This document shows, one piece after another, positions 1-10,771 of a DNA stretch of 64,000 nt. Made by a program: the position numbers and the translations under genes. The number at the start of each line of letters is the position of its first letter. Positions within the stretch are counted from its first letter, which is position 1. The DNA comes from Nemophila menziesii (taxonomy: Eukaryota; Streptophyta; Magnoliopsida; Boraginales; Hydrophyllaceae), in contig JARWIR010000039.1 of assembly GCA_029959085.1 (NCBI GenBank), positions 62,001-126,000 on the forward strand, written 5' to 3'. A model generated the notes under the pieces. That model was given only the letters and a program-made list of their open reading frames with translations. It was not told the DNA's origin and did no database searches.

Positions 1-880
1 TAGTTGGACAGAGAAAATGGAAGTTACTTTTGACAATATAAAAATGATACTACGTGCTTAAATGAAAGATTGGATTTGAAATAAATTAAGGCTTTAAGAT
101 TTAACTTTAAAAATTGTGGGGCAGGATGTTCTGTGAACAAAAAATATTTTTTTATAAAATTAAGCTTTGGTCAAAATAAAATATTAAAACTAAGGTAGAC
201 AATGGTCTCCCTAATAAGCAGCCCTAATTACACAAAAGCAAAAGAGGTTAGTTCCACCCTTATCTTGAAAATGAAACCTTTCAGTCCTCTTTTTATGTTT
301 TTCTAACAATCGTAAGTCTTTTTTATTGGCATTACATTATTAGTTTTATTCCACGTGCCACTATATAATTGATATTAATAAATAACTATACTGCCTCGTC
401 TGCCATAACAGGACAACACTTATAACATAATGGAAAAACAAAAAAAAAAAAATTGTCACAAACTCGAAAAAAATATAGGACTTAAATATTACATTTGCAA
501 AATTAGAGACTAATTCCAAGAAAAAATTCAAATGTTAAGTTTGAAGAGTACTAACAATTCAATCATCATATTTTTTTTATTCCTAAAATGTCAAGGACTA
601 TAACATTTTCATATAAATATATTGCAAATCCTTTTTTAATTTTTTTGTGAATTTTTTCTCCATACAAAATAGACTGAGAACTAAGAATACCCAACTAAAT
701 TTTTCAATATAAATAATTCCAATAAATAGAAAATGACATGTTTCCAATAAAGTTCAAGTAACGAGTTTTCCAAACTAGGAGAAAATATATTGAAAAATAA
801 AAAAACATAATCAATCAAATTTACAAATAACAATAATACTTTTCTTCCTATCCATTAGAAATATCCAAAATAATGAAAAA
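1..880. other. AT-rich spacer, left part of unit 1
   Basis: I see no gene here. The stretch is rich in A and T runs. It holds a G-box-like CCACGTGCCAC near 352-362, conserved in most units but altered in units 3 and 7. Around 450-620, words such as GAGACTAATTCC and CAAGGACTATAACATTTTC recall the degraded repeat DNA common between plant genes, but I cannot assign a family. Every full unit has an equivalent stretch just after its start. Confidence 0.6.
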
Positions 881-883
881 TAG

Positions 884-1125
884 TATATCCATTATAAAGG
901 AGAAATAATAAGCTATTTACAAGACAATAAAAAAAAGAATTAAACATTAACCTATGAAAGAATTTTCAATTGAAATGGAATGATCAATCTAAAACAAAAC
1001 AACTCTTAAAGATAATCATTACAAAAGGATGACACTATATATCAAATTTAAGTACAATTTACTAGTGTGATGTGTAATCTATAGATAAGAAATAGTTAGG
1101 GTTAGAGTTTGATATAATAAATAGT
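884..1125 (-). repeat. Diverged internal copy of the promoter/leader segment (alpha copy)
   Basis: This stretch aligns in order with the main promoter and leader of the same unit (about 2555-2975). Shared blocks are TATCCATTATAAA, CTATTTACAAG, a donor-like AACCT followed by TTGAAATGGAATG(A/G)TCA, and AGGGTT followed by TTTGATAT and ATAA. On the minus strand it keeps an AG|GTTAAT donor and a telo-box-like AACCCTAA, but it lacks the clear site II boxes and TATA box of the main copy. It looks like a decayed duplicate of the gene's 5' end. The same segment is present in the other units, with a 128-bp deletion in unit 2. Confidence 0.6.
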
Positions 1126-1246
1126 TGTGTTATGTACAATTAAAAGTATAATAATTATACCGATACTCGTATAAGTAACTTTTTCTATTAATATATTTTT
1201 CTACCTTTTGATTAATTGAATAACTTTTGAGTTATCCTTTTTTTAT

Positions 1247-1460
1247 TATAACATATCATATAAAGTTAATTATGGTTTATTTTTAATTCTTTATACAATA
1301 AGTGCGATTTGTTTTTTGTTATTTACATCATTTGTTGAATTTTCAGTTATTATTATCATAACATATTATATAAAGTTAATTATGATGTATTTTTATTCTT
1401 AATACAGTAAGGTGCAATTGTTTTTGTAATTATATTGTTTATTAAATTTTGATACTTTAT
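1247..1460. repeat. Two tandem subrepeats of about 105 bp
   Basis: Two adjacent imperfect copies start near 1247 and 1352. Each has an ACATAT(C/T)ATATAAAG core, then GTTAATTATG, TTTTTATTCTT, ATACA(A/G)TAAG and TTTGTT words in the same order. The second copy is closer to the rest of the alpha segment, which continues to about 1600. The pair is conserved in the other units, for example about 5987-6190 in unit 2. It is a local duplication nested inside the larger repeat; no function is visible. Confidence 0.6.
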
Positions 1461-1569
1461 CTTATTTGAATTACTATTTATTTAAAAAATTATAATACTA
1501 GTAAAATGTGATTTAGATGTATTTTATCTATGTTTATTAAGATTTTGAATTCTTTATTTCCTTAATATC

Positions 1570-1575
1570 TTTATT
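1570..1575 (-). terminator. Poly(A) signal AATAAA, unit 1
   Basis: AATAAA on the minus strand lies about 107 bp downstream of the terminal-exon stop, followed by a second AATAAA about 20 bp further on. It is kept in most units (for example 6319-6324 in unit 2) but mutated to AATAAT in units 5, 11 and 14. This supports the minus-strand gene direction. Confidence 0.5.
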
Positions 1576-1681
1576 GTATATAGACAAGCAAGAATAAAAT
1601 ATCAAAAAAAAATTGTAGCCATTACAATCTAAAACATTGACTAGACCTGGCTAAGAAGCAAGAAAACAGATCATCATTTTC

Positions 1682-1954
1682 TCAATCTTTCTTCTTCATC
1701 CTTTCCAAACTCCCAGAAGCAGCTGCTGGAGTATTGGAATGTGAAGATGGATTGGTTAAACTCCCATCCCGAATGTTACTTCCTTGAAGATTAAGATTAT
1801 CATAGCTCTTGTTGAAGAAATTATCATGTGCCATCATTATTTTGCGTTTCTTGTTGTACGCATTATCTGGTTTGGCTATTTCTTTTATCGATGAACTTGA
1901 TGTAACGGTAGCTAAGATGGCGTAAGATTTGGGTTGATCTCTGATATGCCTCAC
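1682..1954 (-). CDS. Terminal exon, open, 90 codons, unknown protein (unit 1)
   Basis: I do not recognise this product. The exon starts right after a good acceptor (TTGACTTGTTCAG|GTGAGG) and runs 90 codons to TGA. Its first codon, GTG, is a splice-border codon, not a start; the first in-frame ATG is codon 40. The peptide is rich in Lys, Ser and Asn. It has a basic KKRK at residues 35-38 that could be a nuclear signal, a Ser/Thr/Asn-rich stretch at 66-82 and a charged ERMKKKD end. A poly(A) signal AATAAA lies at 1570-1575, about 107 bp past the stop. No start codon in the visible leader reads into this frame, so it may be a gene relic. Promoter and exon are both undamaged here, which among the other units is true only of unit 2. 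Confidence 0.45.
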   Translation of the reverse strand: MRHIRDQPKSYAILATVTSSSSIKEIAKPDNAYNKKRKIMMAHDNFFNKSYDNLNLQGSNIRDGSLTNPSSHSNTPAAASGSLERMKKKD

Positions 1955-2653
1955 CTGAACAAGTCAAACAAGATACAAAATGTTAAAAAAAACACAAAAA
2001 ACTAAAATATGTGGATTTACTTAATATATCATATATAAATCATTTTAAATTCCCAAACCCTTGACCAGAAAAAAAACCCCAAATTATTTTGTCATATTAA
2101 AATGACTACAATGTCCTAGATGGCTAATGGCATTCATACATAGAATATTTTCAAAACGGCATTCATATCAATCTGTATATAAGATTTACCATTCCTTCGA
2201 TAAAATTTACTTTTTAATGTATTAAAACATACACTACCTTACATAAAGAACATTATACATTAGTCTATTATGTCTTTATAATTTTATCAAATACCCCTTG
2301 AATCCATTTAAGTCTAAAACTAAATCATGTTCTCCCTCAATTTATTTAAAAACTAATTTTATACAAACCCCACATAGCTGCAACATTACGTGGCAAGAAA
2401 ATCAAGCAAAGTGCACTTTTTATGTAAATTAACATCCAAGTACAAAACAATTAACAAAGAAAAATTAAAATACAAATTAACCAACGAAATTTAGCTTTGA
2501 AATGAGATGTAAAAATTGGTTTTTTCAGAAAAGGAGTTGTAAACGGGGCAGGAGAGCATATATCCATTATAAACAAGAAGAAATAATTTTAGATCCAATA
2601 AATAAATAAACTATTTACAAGGGATCAATACAAATAGATAAATAAAATCAAAC
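1955..2653 (-). other. Candidate 699-bp GT-AG intron, unit 1
   Basis: On the minus strand the stretch begins GTTTGATTTT after CCAG and ends in TTGTTTGACTTGTTCAG. It is T-rich, with a TTGAC branch-like word 11-15 bases before the AG. No further exon with an open frame is visible inside it. The borders are present in the other full units, although unit 3 lost 125 bp from the middle. Splicing is inferred from border quality and AT-richness; I have no transcript. Confidence 0.5.
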
Positions 2654-2930
2654 CTGGCCAAAATTTGTCCCTTATTGAAATGGAATGGTCATCAATCAGA
2701 AAAAAGAAACACTTGAATGGAAGAGAAGAAGATCGACCGAGAAAAAAGAAAAAAAAACATTGAAAAAATGATTCATCAAAGTATTAAATATATTTTAAGT
2801 AACAATTAGAAGAAAATAATACATATAGTACAGAGTACTGATTATTTTGTGTATGTAATGTGTTATTTATATCTTGGAAAGGGTGGAGCCCAAAGTTGGA
2901 TATTAGGTCGATATTAGGAAAGCAGGCGGC
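2654..2930 (-). other. Candidate leader exon with a six-codon uORF, unit 1
   Basis: This is the stretch between the promoter and the splice donor on the minus strand. It contains CT-rich leader-like sequence and an ATG at 2690-2692 that reads only MTIPFQ before TAA (2672-2674). That TAA is in the frame that would enter the terminal exon and is present in every unit that keeps the leader, so no start codon here opens into the 90-codon frame. Either the real first coding exon is lost or elsewhere, or the transcript is non-coding. The transcription start is inferred from the TATA position. Confidence 0.4.
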
Positions 2931-2931
2931 G

Positions 2932-3074
2932 CTAGGGTTTTTGATATCAAGATGTTATATAAGGCTATCAACCAGATGAACCCAGAACAGAACACAGTAC
3001 AAACGATCCTAAAAACCAAACTCACCTTTGATGGCCCAATAGGTTTCAAAATTAATTTTTCTTGGGCTTGGGCC
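2932..3074 (-). promoter_or_regulatory. Site II / TATA / telo-box promoter, unit 1
   Basis: Reading the minus strand downstream: site II words at 3069-3074 (TGGGCC on plus), 3063-3068 (TGGGCT on plus) and 3033-3038 (TGGGCC on minus). Then a TATA box CCTTATATAA at 2955-2964 and a telo-box AAACCCTAG at 2932-2940. This order and spacing is typical of plant growth-related and translation genes, where site II lies upstream and the telo-box near the transcription start. It indicates minus-strand transcription starting near 2930. All elements are intact in this unit. Confidence 0.6.
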
Positions 3075-3640
3075 AATATATAGATTAGGACTAGCTTGAT
3101 GACTATATTTTATAAATGTTGGCAAATTAGCTTTGTCTCTGGTGAAGTGACTTAATATTTATTCTCTTGGCACAAGCTATTATATTGTATATCACATTCT
3201 TATCTCATCTCTCTCGATACAATACAAAATCCTAGTCTCATGCCTTTTTCAATTTGTGTCCAATCTATCTCTGATACTCTTATAGTAAAATAACCTTCAA
3301 AGTATTCATTCATCTATCAATATGATTTGCATTTATATGAGTTTCAACGTTCTAAAGTGGTTGATGTTTTTACCATGCTTAGTTCTTTCTACTCTGTGAC
3401 TTATATGTGTTTAAAAATGGGTATATAAGGCGTCATTAATTTTATGTAATTGCATATAATTTGTTGAATTTTCATACTATAACTTATTTGAAATAATATA
3501 CATTTAGGATTTTTTTATGATATTATTGAAATTTTGAATTCTTTTATTTTCTTAATATGTTTATTATTTATAATAGAATAATTATTATGCAAAAAAAATT
3601 GAGATTAAATTTGACTAGAGTATCAGTTGCTTAAAAGGTT
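3075..3640. other. Upstream flank, homologous to the alpha flank
   Basis: No gene seen. The part from about 3440 to 3600 aligns with about 1420-1600 of the same unit: TTTGTTGAATTTTCATACT, ACTTATTTGAA, GAAATTTTGAATTC and CTTAATATGTTTATT recur in order. It extends the internal duplication beyond the promoter. The nearer part is AT-rich with CT-rich patches such as TATCTCATCTCTCTCGATAC. Confidence 0.5.
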
Positions 3641-4875
3641 TTAACACTTTAATTTTATAACTATATGGTATTTTAGATGGATGAACTCAAGTAGTTACAA
3701 GATTCTTAGATACTTTTAATATTGAGACATGATTGAAAGTACCGATAATAGAGTTGTTGTCATTAATGATACTAGTTAAACATAATATTTTGCATCAAAG
3801 TAGATACTGATGATATGTTATTTTACGACATCTTGCATTCTTAATAAGGATAACATATAATTTATACACTTATGTTTTCAAGTTTGGATTGGTGATAGAA
3901 TAATAAACATTATCCATGAGCATAAATAGCATTTTGATATCTCTTGGGTCTTTTTGGGATACTGTTTTGAGATCTTTTTGGGCCTTTTCTGTCCTTCACA
4001 AGTAGAAAATATTTAATTCCATTAGAAAAAAAATTCGATGACACTCTGATACTCAAGTTAATAATAAATGTTTGATAAAGTCCTCAAACAAGGGTGCTTA
4101 TAAGAGGGGTGAAATGGTATATTTTATACCATTTTCAATAATATAGTGGAAATGTTTTACTCTACTAGAAAATATCGTTACAACACATATTTGTAAATAT
4201 TCCTAGTGTGATTCTTATATATATATAACCAAATTATTCTAATATATAAGGATGTAAGCACATATTGATCACATTATGTATTCATCATTGTAAATTTACG
4301 AAGTGCTTGAAAAGTACATTTGAAGACCTTTTATTTTAATATCTTTACTAATTTAATGATTAATGACCATCATCCAAATTTTTTAAGTTGTATATATTCT
4401 AGTAAAATTACCACTTAAATATTTTCAATTTTTAAGGAACTGACCACTCATATTTCAAAGAAAGTATTTAATACAAAAGTGGCGGGTTTATTAATATGAT
4501 CGAAAATATAAGATTGTGAGGCGTTTAGACCATTTTGTCCCTTTACCAGAATGAATATATCAGGTGGTCTAGCCTATCTCACCCAAAATAACATGTTATT
4601 AGTCATAATAATAATATTAGTATTGAGAATCATATTCTGAAACAATTAAATAAACAACCCAATAATGCTCTTAAGGATGAAACTTCTATTCATAGTTCGA
4701 TCTATCAAAAATATTGCACCTAAATTACATTTGCTTGACTCATAAAAAAAGTGAACTTGATGAAAAAATAAAGGAAGCAATGCTACGAATATATAACAAA
4801 ATAAACATTATTTGATTTTTATTTTCATGTTGATGCTGTACAGTTTTTTGTCAAAATATTGTATTTGATATTTAA
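3641..4875. other. AT-rich spacer, right part of unit 1
   Basis: No gene seen. It contains an imperfect direct repeat of about 33 bp (3931-3963 and 3964-3994, each starting (A/G)TTTTGA(T/G)ATCT and holding TTTTTGGG). It also holds a palindrome near 4111-4133 (AAATGGTA ... TACCATTT) and a hairpin at 4561-4584. Short minus-strand open frames across the direct repeat in other units are not convincing genes. Confidence 0.55.
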
Positions 4876-6431
4876 TAGTTGGACAGAGAAAATGGAAGTT
4901 ACTTTTGACAATATAAAAATGATACTACGTGGTTAAATGAAAGATTGGACTTGAAATAAATTAAGGCTTTAAGATTTAACTTTAAAAATTGTGGGGCAGG
5001 ATGTTCTGTGAACAAAAGATATTTTTTTATAAAATTAAGCTTTGGTCAAAATAAAATATTAAAACTAAGGTAAACAATGGTCTCCCTAATAGGCAGCTCT
5101 GATTACACAAAAGCAAAAGAGGTTAGTTCAACCCTTATCTTGTAAATGAAACCTTGCAGTCCCCTTTTTATGTTTTTCTAACAATGGTGAGTCTTTTTTT
5201 ATTGGCATTACATTATTAATTTTATTCCACGTGCCACTGTATAATTGATATTAATAAATAACTATACTGCCTCATCTGCCATAACAGGACAACACTTATA
5301 ACATAATGGAAAAACAAAACAAAAAAATTGTCACAAACTCGAAAAAAATATAGGACTTAAATATTACATTTGCAAAATTAGAGACTAATTCCAAGAAAAA
5401 ATTCAAATGTTAAGTTTGAAGAGTACTAACAATTCAATCATCATATTTTTTTTATTCCTAAAATGTCAAGGACTATAACATTTTCATAGAAATATATTGC
5501 AAATTCTTTTTTAATTTTTATGTGAATTTTTTCTCCATACTAAATAGACTGAGAACTAAGAATACCCAACTAAAATTTTCAATATAAATAATTCCAATAA
5601 ATAGAAAATGACATGTTTCCAATAAAGTTCAAGTAACGAGTTTTCCAAACTAGGATAAAATATATTGAAAAATAAAAAAACATAATCAACCAAATTTACA
5701 AAAAACAATAATACTTTTCTTCTTATCCATTAGAAATATCCAAAATAATGAAAAAGAGTATATCCCTTATAAAGGAGAAATAATAAGCTATTTACAAGAC
5801 AATAAAAAAAATTAAACATTAACCTATGAAAGAATTTTCAGTTGAAATGGAATGATCATTCTAAAACAAAACAACACTTAAAGATAATCATTAGAAAAGG
5901 ATGACACTATATATCAAATTTAAGTACAATTTACTAGTGTGATGTGTAACCTATAGATAAGAAATAACTTTTGAGTTATCCTTTTTTTATTATAACATAT
6001 CACATAAAGTTAATTATGGTTTATTTTTAATTCTTTATACAATAAGTGCGATTAGTTTTTTTTGTTATTTACATCATTTGTTGAATTTTCAGTTATTTTT
6101 ATTATCATAACATATTATATATAGTTAATTATGATGTATTTTTATTCTTAATACAGTAAGGTGCAGTTGTTTTTGTTATTATATAGTTTATTAAATTTTG
6201 ATACTTTATCTTATTTGAATTACTATATATTTAAAAAATTATGATACTAGTAAAATGTGATTTAGATGTATTTTATCTTTGTTTATTAAGATTTTGAATT
6301 CTTTATTTCCTTAATATCTTTATTGTATATAGACAAGCAAGAATAAAATATCAAAAGAAAATTTGTAGCCATTACAATTTAAATCATTGACTAGACTTGG
6401 CTAAGAAGCAAGAAAACAGATCATCATTTTC

Positions 6432-6704
6432 TCAATCTTTCTTCTTCATCCTTTCCAAACTCCTAGATGCAGCTGCTGGAGTATTGGAATGTGAAGATGG
6501 ATTGGTTAAACTCCAATCCCGAATGTTACTTCCTTGAAGATTAAGATTATCATAGCTCTTGTTGAAGAAATTATTATGTGTCATCATTATGTTACGTTTC
6601 TTGTTGTACGCATTATCTGGTTTAGCTATTTCTTTTATCGATGAATTTGATGTAACGGTAGCTAGGATGGCGTAAGATTTGGATTGAACTCTGATATGCC
6701 TCAC
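6432..6704 (-). CDS. Terminal exon, open, 90 codons, unknown protein (unit 2)
   Basis: Same exon as in unit 1, opening at the acceptor CAG|GTGAGG and ending at TGA. Differences include V6 for D, S8 for P, N21, N38 in place of K38 (basic run now KKRN), T41, N44, W64 for G and R82 for G. Many differences change the residue, arguing against strong selection on the protein. AATAAA lies at 6319-6324. The promoter at 7678-7826 is intact, so this and unit 1 are the units with both parts undamaged. Function unknown; it could be a relic. Confidence 0.42.
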   Translation of the reverse strand: MRHIRVQSKSYAILATVTSNSSIKEIAKPDNAYNKKRNIMMTHNNFFNKSYDNLNLQGSNIRDWSLTNPSSHSNTPAAASRSLERMKKKD

Positions 6705-7677
6705 CTGAACAAGTCAAACAAGATACAAAATGTTAAAAAAAACACAAAAAACTAAAATGTGTGGATTCACTTAATATATCATATATAAATCATTTTAAAT
6801 TCCCCAACCCTTGACCAGAAAAAAAAACCCATATTAATTTGTCGTATCAAAATGACTACAATGTCCTAAATGACTAATGGTATTCATACATAGAATACTT
6901 TTAAAACGGCATTCATATCATTCTGTATATAAGATTTACCATTTCTTCGATAAAATTAACTTTTTAATGTATAGAAATATACACTACCTTACATAAACAA
7001 CATTATACATTAGTCTATTATGTCTTTATAATTTTATCAAATAACCCTTGAATCCATTTAAGTCTAAAACAAAATCATGTTCTCCCTCAATTTATTTAAA
7101 AACTAATTCTATACAAACCCCACATAGCTGCAACATTACGTGGTAAGAAAATCAAGCAAAGTGCACTTTTTATGTAATTAACATCCAAATACAAAACAAT
7201 TAACAAAGAAAAATTAAAATAAAAATTCACCAACGAAATTTAGCTTTGAAATAAGATGTAAAAATTGGTTTTTCAGAAAAGGAGTTGTAAACGGGGCAGG
7301 AGAGCATATATCCATTATAAACAAGAAGAAATAATTTTAGATCCAATAAATAAATAAACTATTTACAAGGGATCAATGCAAATAGATAAATAAAATCAAA
7401 CCTGACCAAAATTTGTCCCTTATTGAAATGGAATGCTCATCAATCAGAAAAAAGAAACACTTGGCTGGAAGGAAGAAGATCGACCGAGAAAAAAGAAAAA
7501 AAACATTGAAAAAAGGATTCATCAAAGTATTAAATATATGTTAAGTAATAATTAGAAGAAAATGATACATATAGTACAGAGTACTGATTATTTTGTGTTT
7601 GTAATGTGTTATTTATATCTTGGAAAGGGTGGAGCCTAAAGTTGGATATTAGTTCGATATTGGGAAAGCAGGCGGCG

Positions 7678-7826
7678 CTAGGGTTTTTGATATCATAAAT
7701 GAAAGAAGATGATATATAAGGCTATCAACCAGATGAACCCAGAACACAGTACAAACGATCCTAAAAACCAAACACACCTTTGATGGCCCAATAGGTTTCA
7801 AAATTAATTTTTCTTGGGCTTGGGCC
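7678..7826 (-). promoter_or_regulatory. Site II / TATA / telo-box promoter, unit 2
   Basis: Telo-box AAACCCTAG at 7678-7686, TATA-like CTTATATATC at 7711-7720, and two adjacent plus-strand site II words at 7815-7826. The inverted site II word GGCCCA, read as TGGGCC on the minus strand, lies between them. Elements and spacing match unit 1. Confidence 0.58.
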
Positions 7827-8873
7827 AATATATAGATTTGGACTAGCTTGATGACTATATTTTATAAACGTTGGCAAATTAGCTTTGTCTCTGGTGAAGT
7901 GACTTAATATTTATTCTCTTGGCACACGCTATTATATAGTATACCACATTCTTATCTTATCTCTCTCGATACAATACACAATCCTAGTCTCATGCCTTTT
8001 TCAATTTGTGTCCAATCTATCTCGATACTCTTATAGTAAAATAACCTTCAAAGTACTCATTCATCTATCAATATAATTTGCATTTATATGAGTTTCAATG
8101 TTCTAAAGTGGTTGATGTTTTTACCATGCTTAGTTCATTCTACTCTGTGACTTATATGTGTTTTGAAATGGGTATATAAGGTGACATTAATTTTTTGTAA
8201 TTGCATATAATTTTTTGAATTTTCATACTGTAACTTATTTGAAATAATATACATTTAGGATTTTTTTTATGATATTATTGAAATTTTGAATTCTTTTATT
8301 TTCTTAATATGTTTATTATTTATAATAGTATAATTATTATGCAAAAAATTTGAGATTAAATTTGACTAGAGTATCAGTTGCTTAAAAGGTTTTAACACTT
8401 TGATTTTATAACTATATGGTTTTTTAGATGTATGAACTCAAGTAGTTACAAGATTCTCAGATACTTTTAATATTGAGACATGAATGAAAGTACCGATAAT
8501 AGAGTTGTTGTCATTAATGATACTAGTTAAACATAATATTTTACATCAAAGTAGATATTGATGATATGTTATTTTACGACATCTTGCATTCTTAATAAGG
8601 ATAACACACAATTCATACACTTATGTTTACAAGTTTTGGATTGGTGATAGAATAGTAAACATTATCCATGAGCAGAAATAGCATTTTGAGATCTCTTGGG
8701 TCTTTTTGGGATACTGTTTTGAGATCTTTTTGGGCCTTTTCAAGAAGGTTGTGTCCTTCACAAGTAGAAAATATTTAAATCCATTAGAAAAAACTTTCGA
8801 TGACACTCTGATACTCAAGTTAATAATAAATTTATGATAAAGTCCTCAAACAAGGGTGCTTATAAGAGGGGTG

Positions 8874-8896
8874 AAATGGTATATTTTGTACCATTT
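8874..8896. other. Palindrome, 8-bp stem
   Basis: AAATGGTA, a 7-base spacer, then TACCATTT form a perfect 8-bp inverted repeat. It is conserved at the equivalent place in all units, including units with many other changes. Too short for a microRNA precursor; possibly a protein site or simply inherited. Confidence 0.5.
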
Positions 8897-9313
8897 TTAA
8901 TAATATAGTGGAAATGTTTTACTCTATACAACACATATTTGTAAATATTCCTAGTGATTCTTATATATATAACTAAATTATTCTAATATATAAGGATGTA
9001 AGCACATATTGATCACATTATGTTTTCTTCATTGTAAATTTACGAAGCGCTTGAAAAGTACATTTGAAGACCTTTTATTTTAATATCTTTACCAATTTAA
9101 TGATTAATGACCCATCATCCGAATTTTTTAAGTTGTATATATTCTAGTAAAATTACCACTTAAATATGAATTCATCTTCATTTTTAAGGAACTAACCACT
9201 CATATTTCAAAGAAAGTATTTAATACAAAAGTGGCGGGTTTATTAATATGATCAACAATATAAGATTGTGAAGCGTTTAGACCATTTTGTCCCTTTACAA
9301 GAATGAATATATC

Positions 9314-9336
9314 GGGTGGGATAGCCTATCTCACCC
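9314..9336. other. GC-rich hairpin in AT-rich spacer
   Basis: GGGTGGGATAG, one C, then CTATCTCACCC can pair over 11 positions with one G-T pair. It is one of the few GC-rich words in the spacer. Most units keep it, as GGGTGGG(A/C)TAG, while unit 1 has an altered left arm (4561-4584). No following T-run, so not a terminator. Confidence 0.45.
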
Positions 9337-10771
9337 AAAATAACATGTTATTAGTCCTAATAATAATAATAGTATTGAGAATCATATTCTGAAACAATTA
9401 AATAAACAACCCAATAATAGTCTTAAGGATGGAACTTCAATTCATAGTTCGATCTATCAAAAATATTGGACCTAAAGTACATTTGCTTTACTCATAAAAA
9501 AAGTGAACTTGATGAAAAAATAACGGAACCAATGCTACGAATATATAACAAAATAATCATTATTTGATTTTTATTTTCATGTTGATGTTGTAAATTTTTT
9601 TTTGTCAAAATATTGTATTTGATATTTAATAGATGGACAGAGAAAATGGAAGTTACTTTTGACAATATAAAAATGATACTACGTGGTTAAATGAAAGATT
9701 GGACTTGAAATAAATTAAGGCTTTATGATTTAACTTTAAAAATTGTGGGGCAGGATGTTCTGTGAACAAAAGATATTTTTTTATAAAATTAAGCTTTGGT
9801 CAAAATAAAATATTAAAACTAAGGTAGACAATGGTCTCCCTAATATATTACACAAAAGCAAAAGAGGTTAGTTCCAATCTTGTATTGTAAATGAAACCTT
9901 TCAGTCCCCTTTTTATGTTTTCCTAACAATTGTAAGTATTTTTTATTGGCATTACATTATTAATTTTATTATACGTGCCACTATATAATTGATATTAATA
10001 AATAACTATACTGCCTCGTCTACCATAACAGGACAACACTTACAACATAATGAAAAAACAAAAAATAAAATAAAATTGTCACAGACTCAAAAAAAATATA
10101 GGACTTAAATATTACATTTGCAAAATTAGAGACTAATTCCAAGAAAAAATTCAAATGTTAAGTTTGAAGAGTATTAACAATTCAATCATCATATTTTTTT
10201 TATTCCTAAAATGTCAAGGACTTTAACATTTTAATAGAAATATATTGCAAATTCTTTTTTAATTTTTATGTGAATTTTTTCTCCATACTAAATAGACTGA
10301 GAACTAAGAATACCCAACTAAAATTTTCAATATAAATAATTCCAATAAATAGAAAATGACATGTTTCCAATAAAGTTCAAGTAACGAGTTTTCCAAACTA
10401 GGATAAAATATATTGAAAAATAAAAAAACATAATCAACCAAATTTACAAAAAACAATAATACTTTTCTTCTTATCCATTAGAATTATCCAAAATAATGAA
10501 AAAGAGTATATCCCTTATAACGGAGAAATAATAAGCTATTTACAAGACAATAAAAAAAATTAAACATTAACCTATGAAAGAATTTTCAATTGAAATGGAA
10601 TGATCATTCTAAAACAAAACAACACTTAAAGATAATCATTAGAAAAGGATGACACTATATATCAAATTTAAGTACAATTTACTAGTGTGATGTGTAACCT
10701 ATAGATAAGAAATAATTAGGGTTAGAGTTTGATATAATAAATAGTTGTGTTATGTGTTATGTACAATTAAA

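Larger units (their letters stand above)
1..4875 (-). repeat. Array unit 1 (reference unit, open exon, intact promoter)
   Basis: This 4875-bp unit has all the parts: promoter 2932-3074, leader about 2654-2930, intron 1955-2653 and open terminal exon 1682-1954. It differs from the others by many private changes. Examples are a short lesion in the spacer direct repeat near 3990, where about 10 bases present in other units are missing, and a changed spacer hairpin at 4561-4584. It appears to be one of the most diverged units, as expected nearer an array edge, though the window does not show the edge itself. Confidence 0.93.
4876..9629 (-). repeat. Array unit 2 (open exon, intact promoter, alpha promoter deleted)
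   Basis: A 4754-bp unit. It is close to the D-type units (3, 7, 9) in promoter and spacer, but its terminal exon is full length. About 128 bp are missing at 5966 relative to unit 1, between GAAATA and ACTTTTGAG. This removes the telo-box-like part of the alpha copy. The breakpoint has short shared sequence, consistent with a slippage or end-joining deletion. Spacers on either side of the exon hold nothing recognisable beyond the unit 1 map. Confidence 0.93.

Noticed and set aside
1952..1954. GTG as a start codon for the 90-codon frame
   Set aside because: It follows a strong splice acceptor (TTGTTCAG), and plant genes do not normally start at GTG; it is the first codon of an internal or terminal exon.
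1682..1954. Assignment of the 90-residue peptide to a named family
   Set aside because: The KKRK run and Ser/Asn-rich tail are too general, and I recognised no domain or catalytic motif; naming it would be a guess.
8627..8818. 63-codon minus-strand frame, also near 18176-18367 and 60524-60715
   Set aside because: It covers the spacer direct repeat, is broken in most other units, has no promoter or splice context, and its lysine-rich pattern comes from the repeated DNA word.
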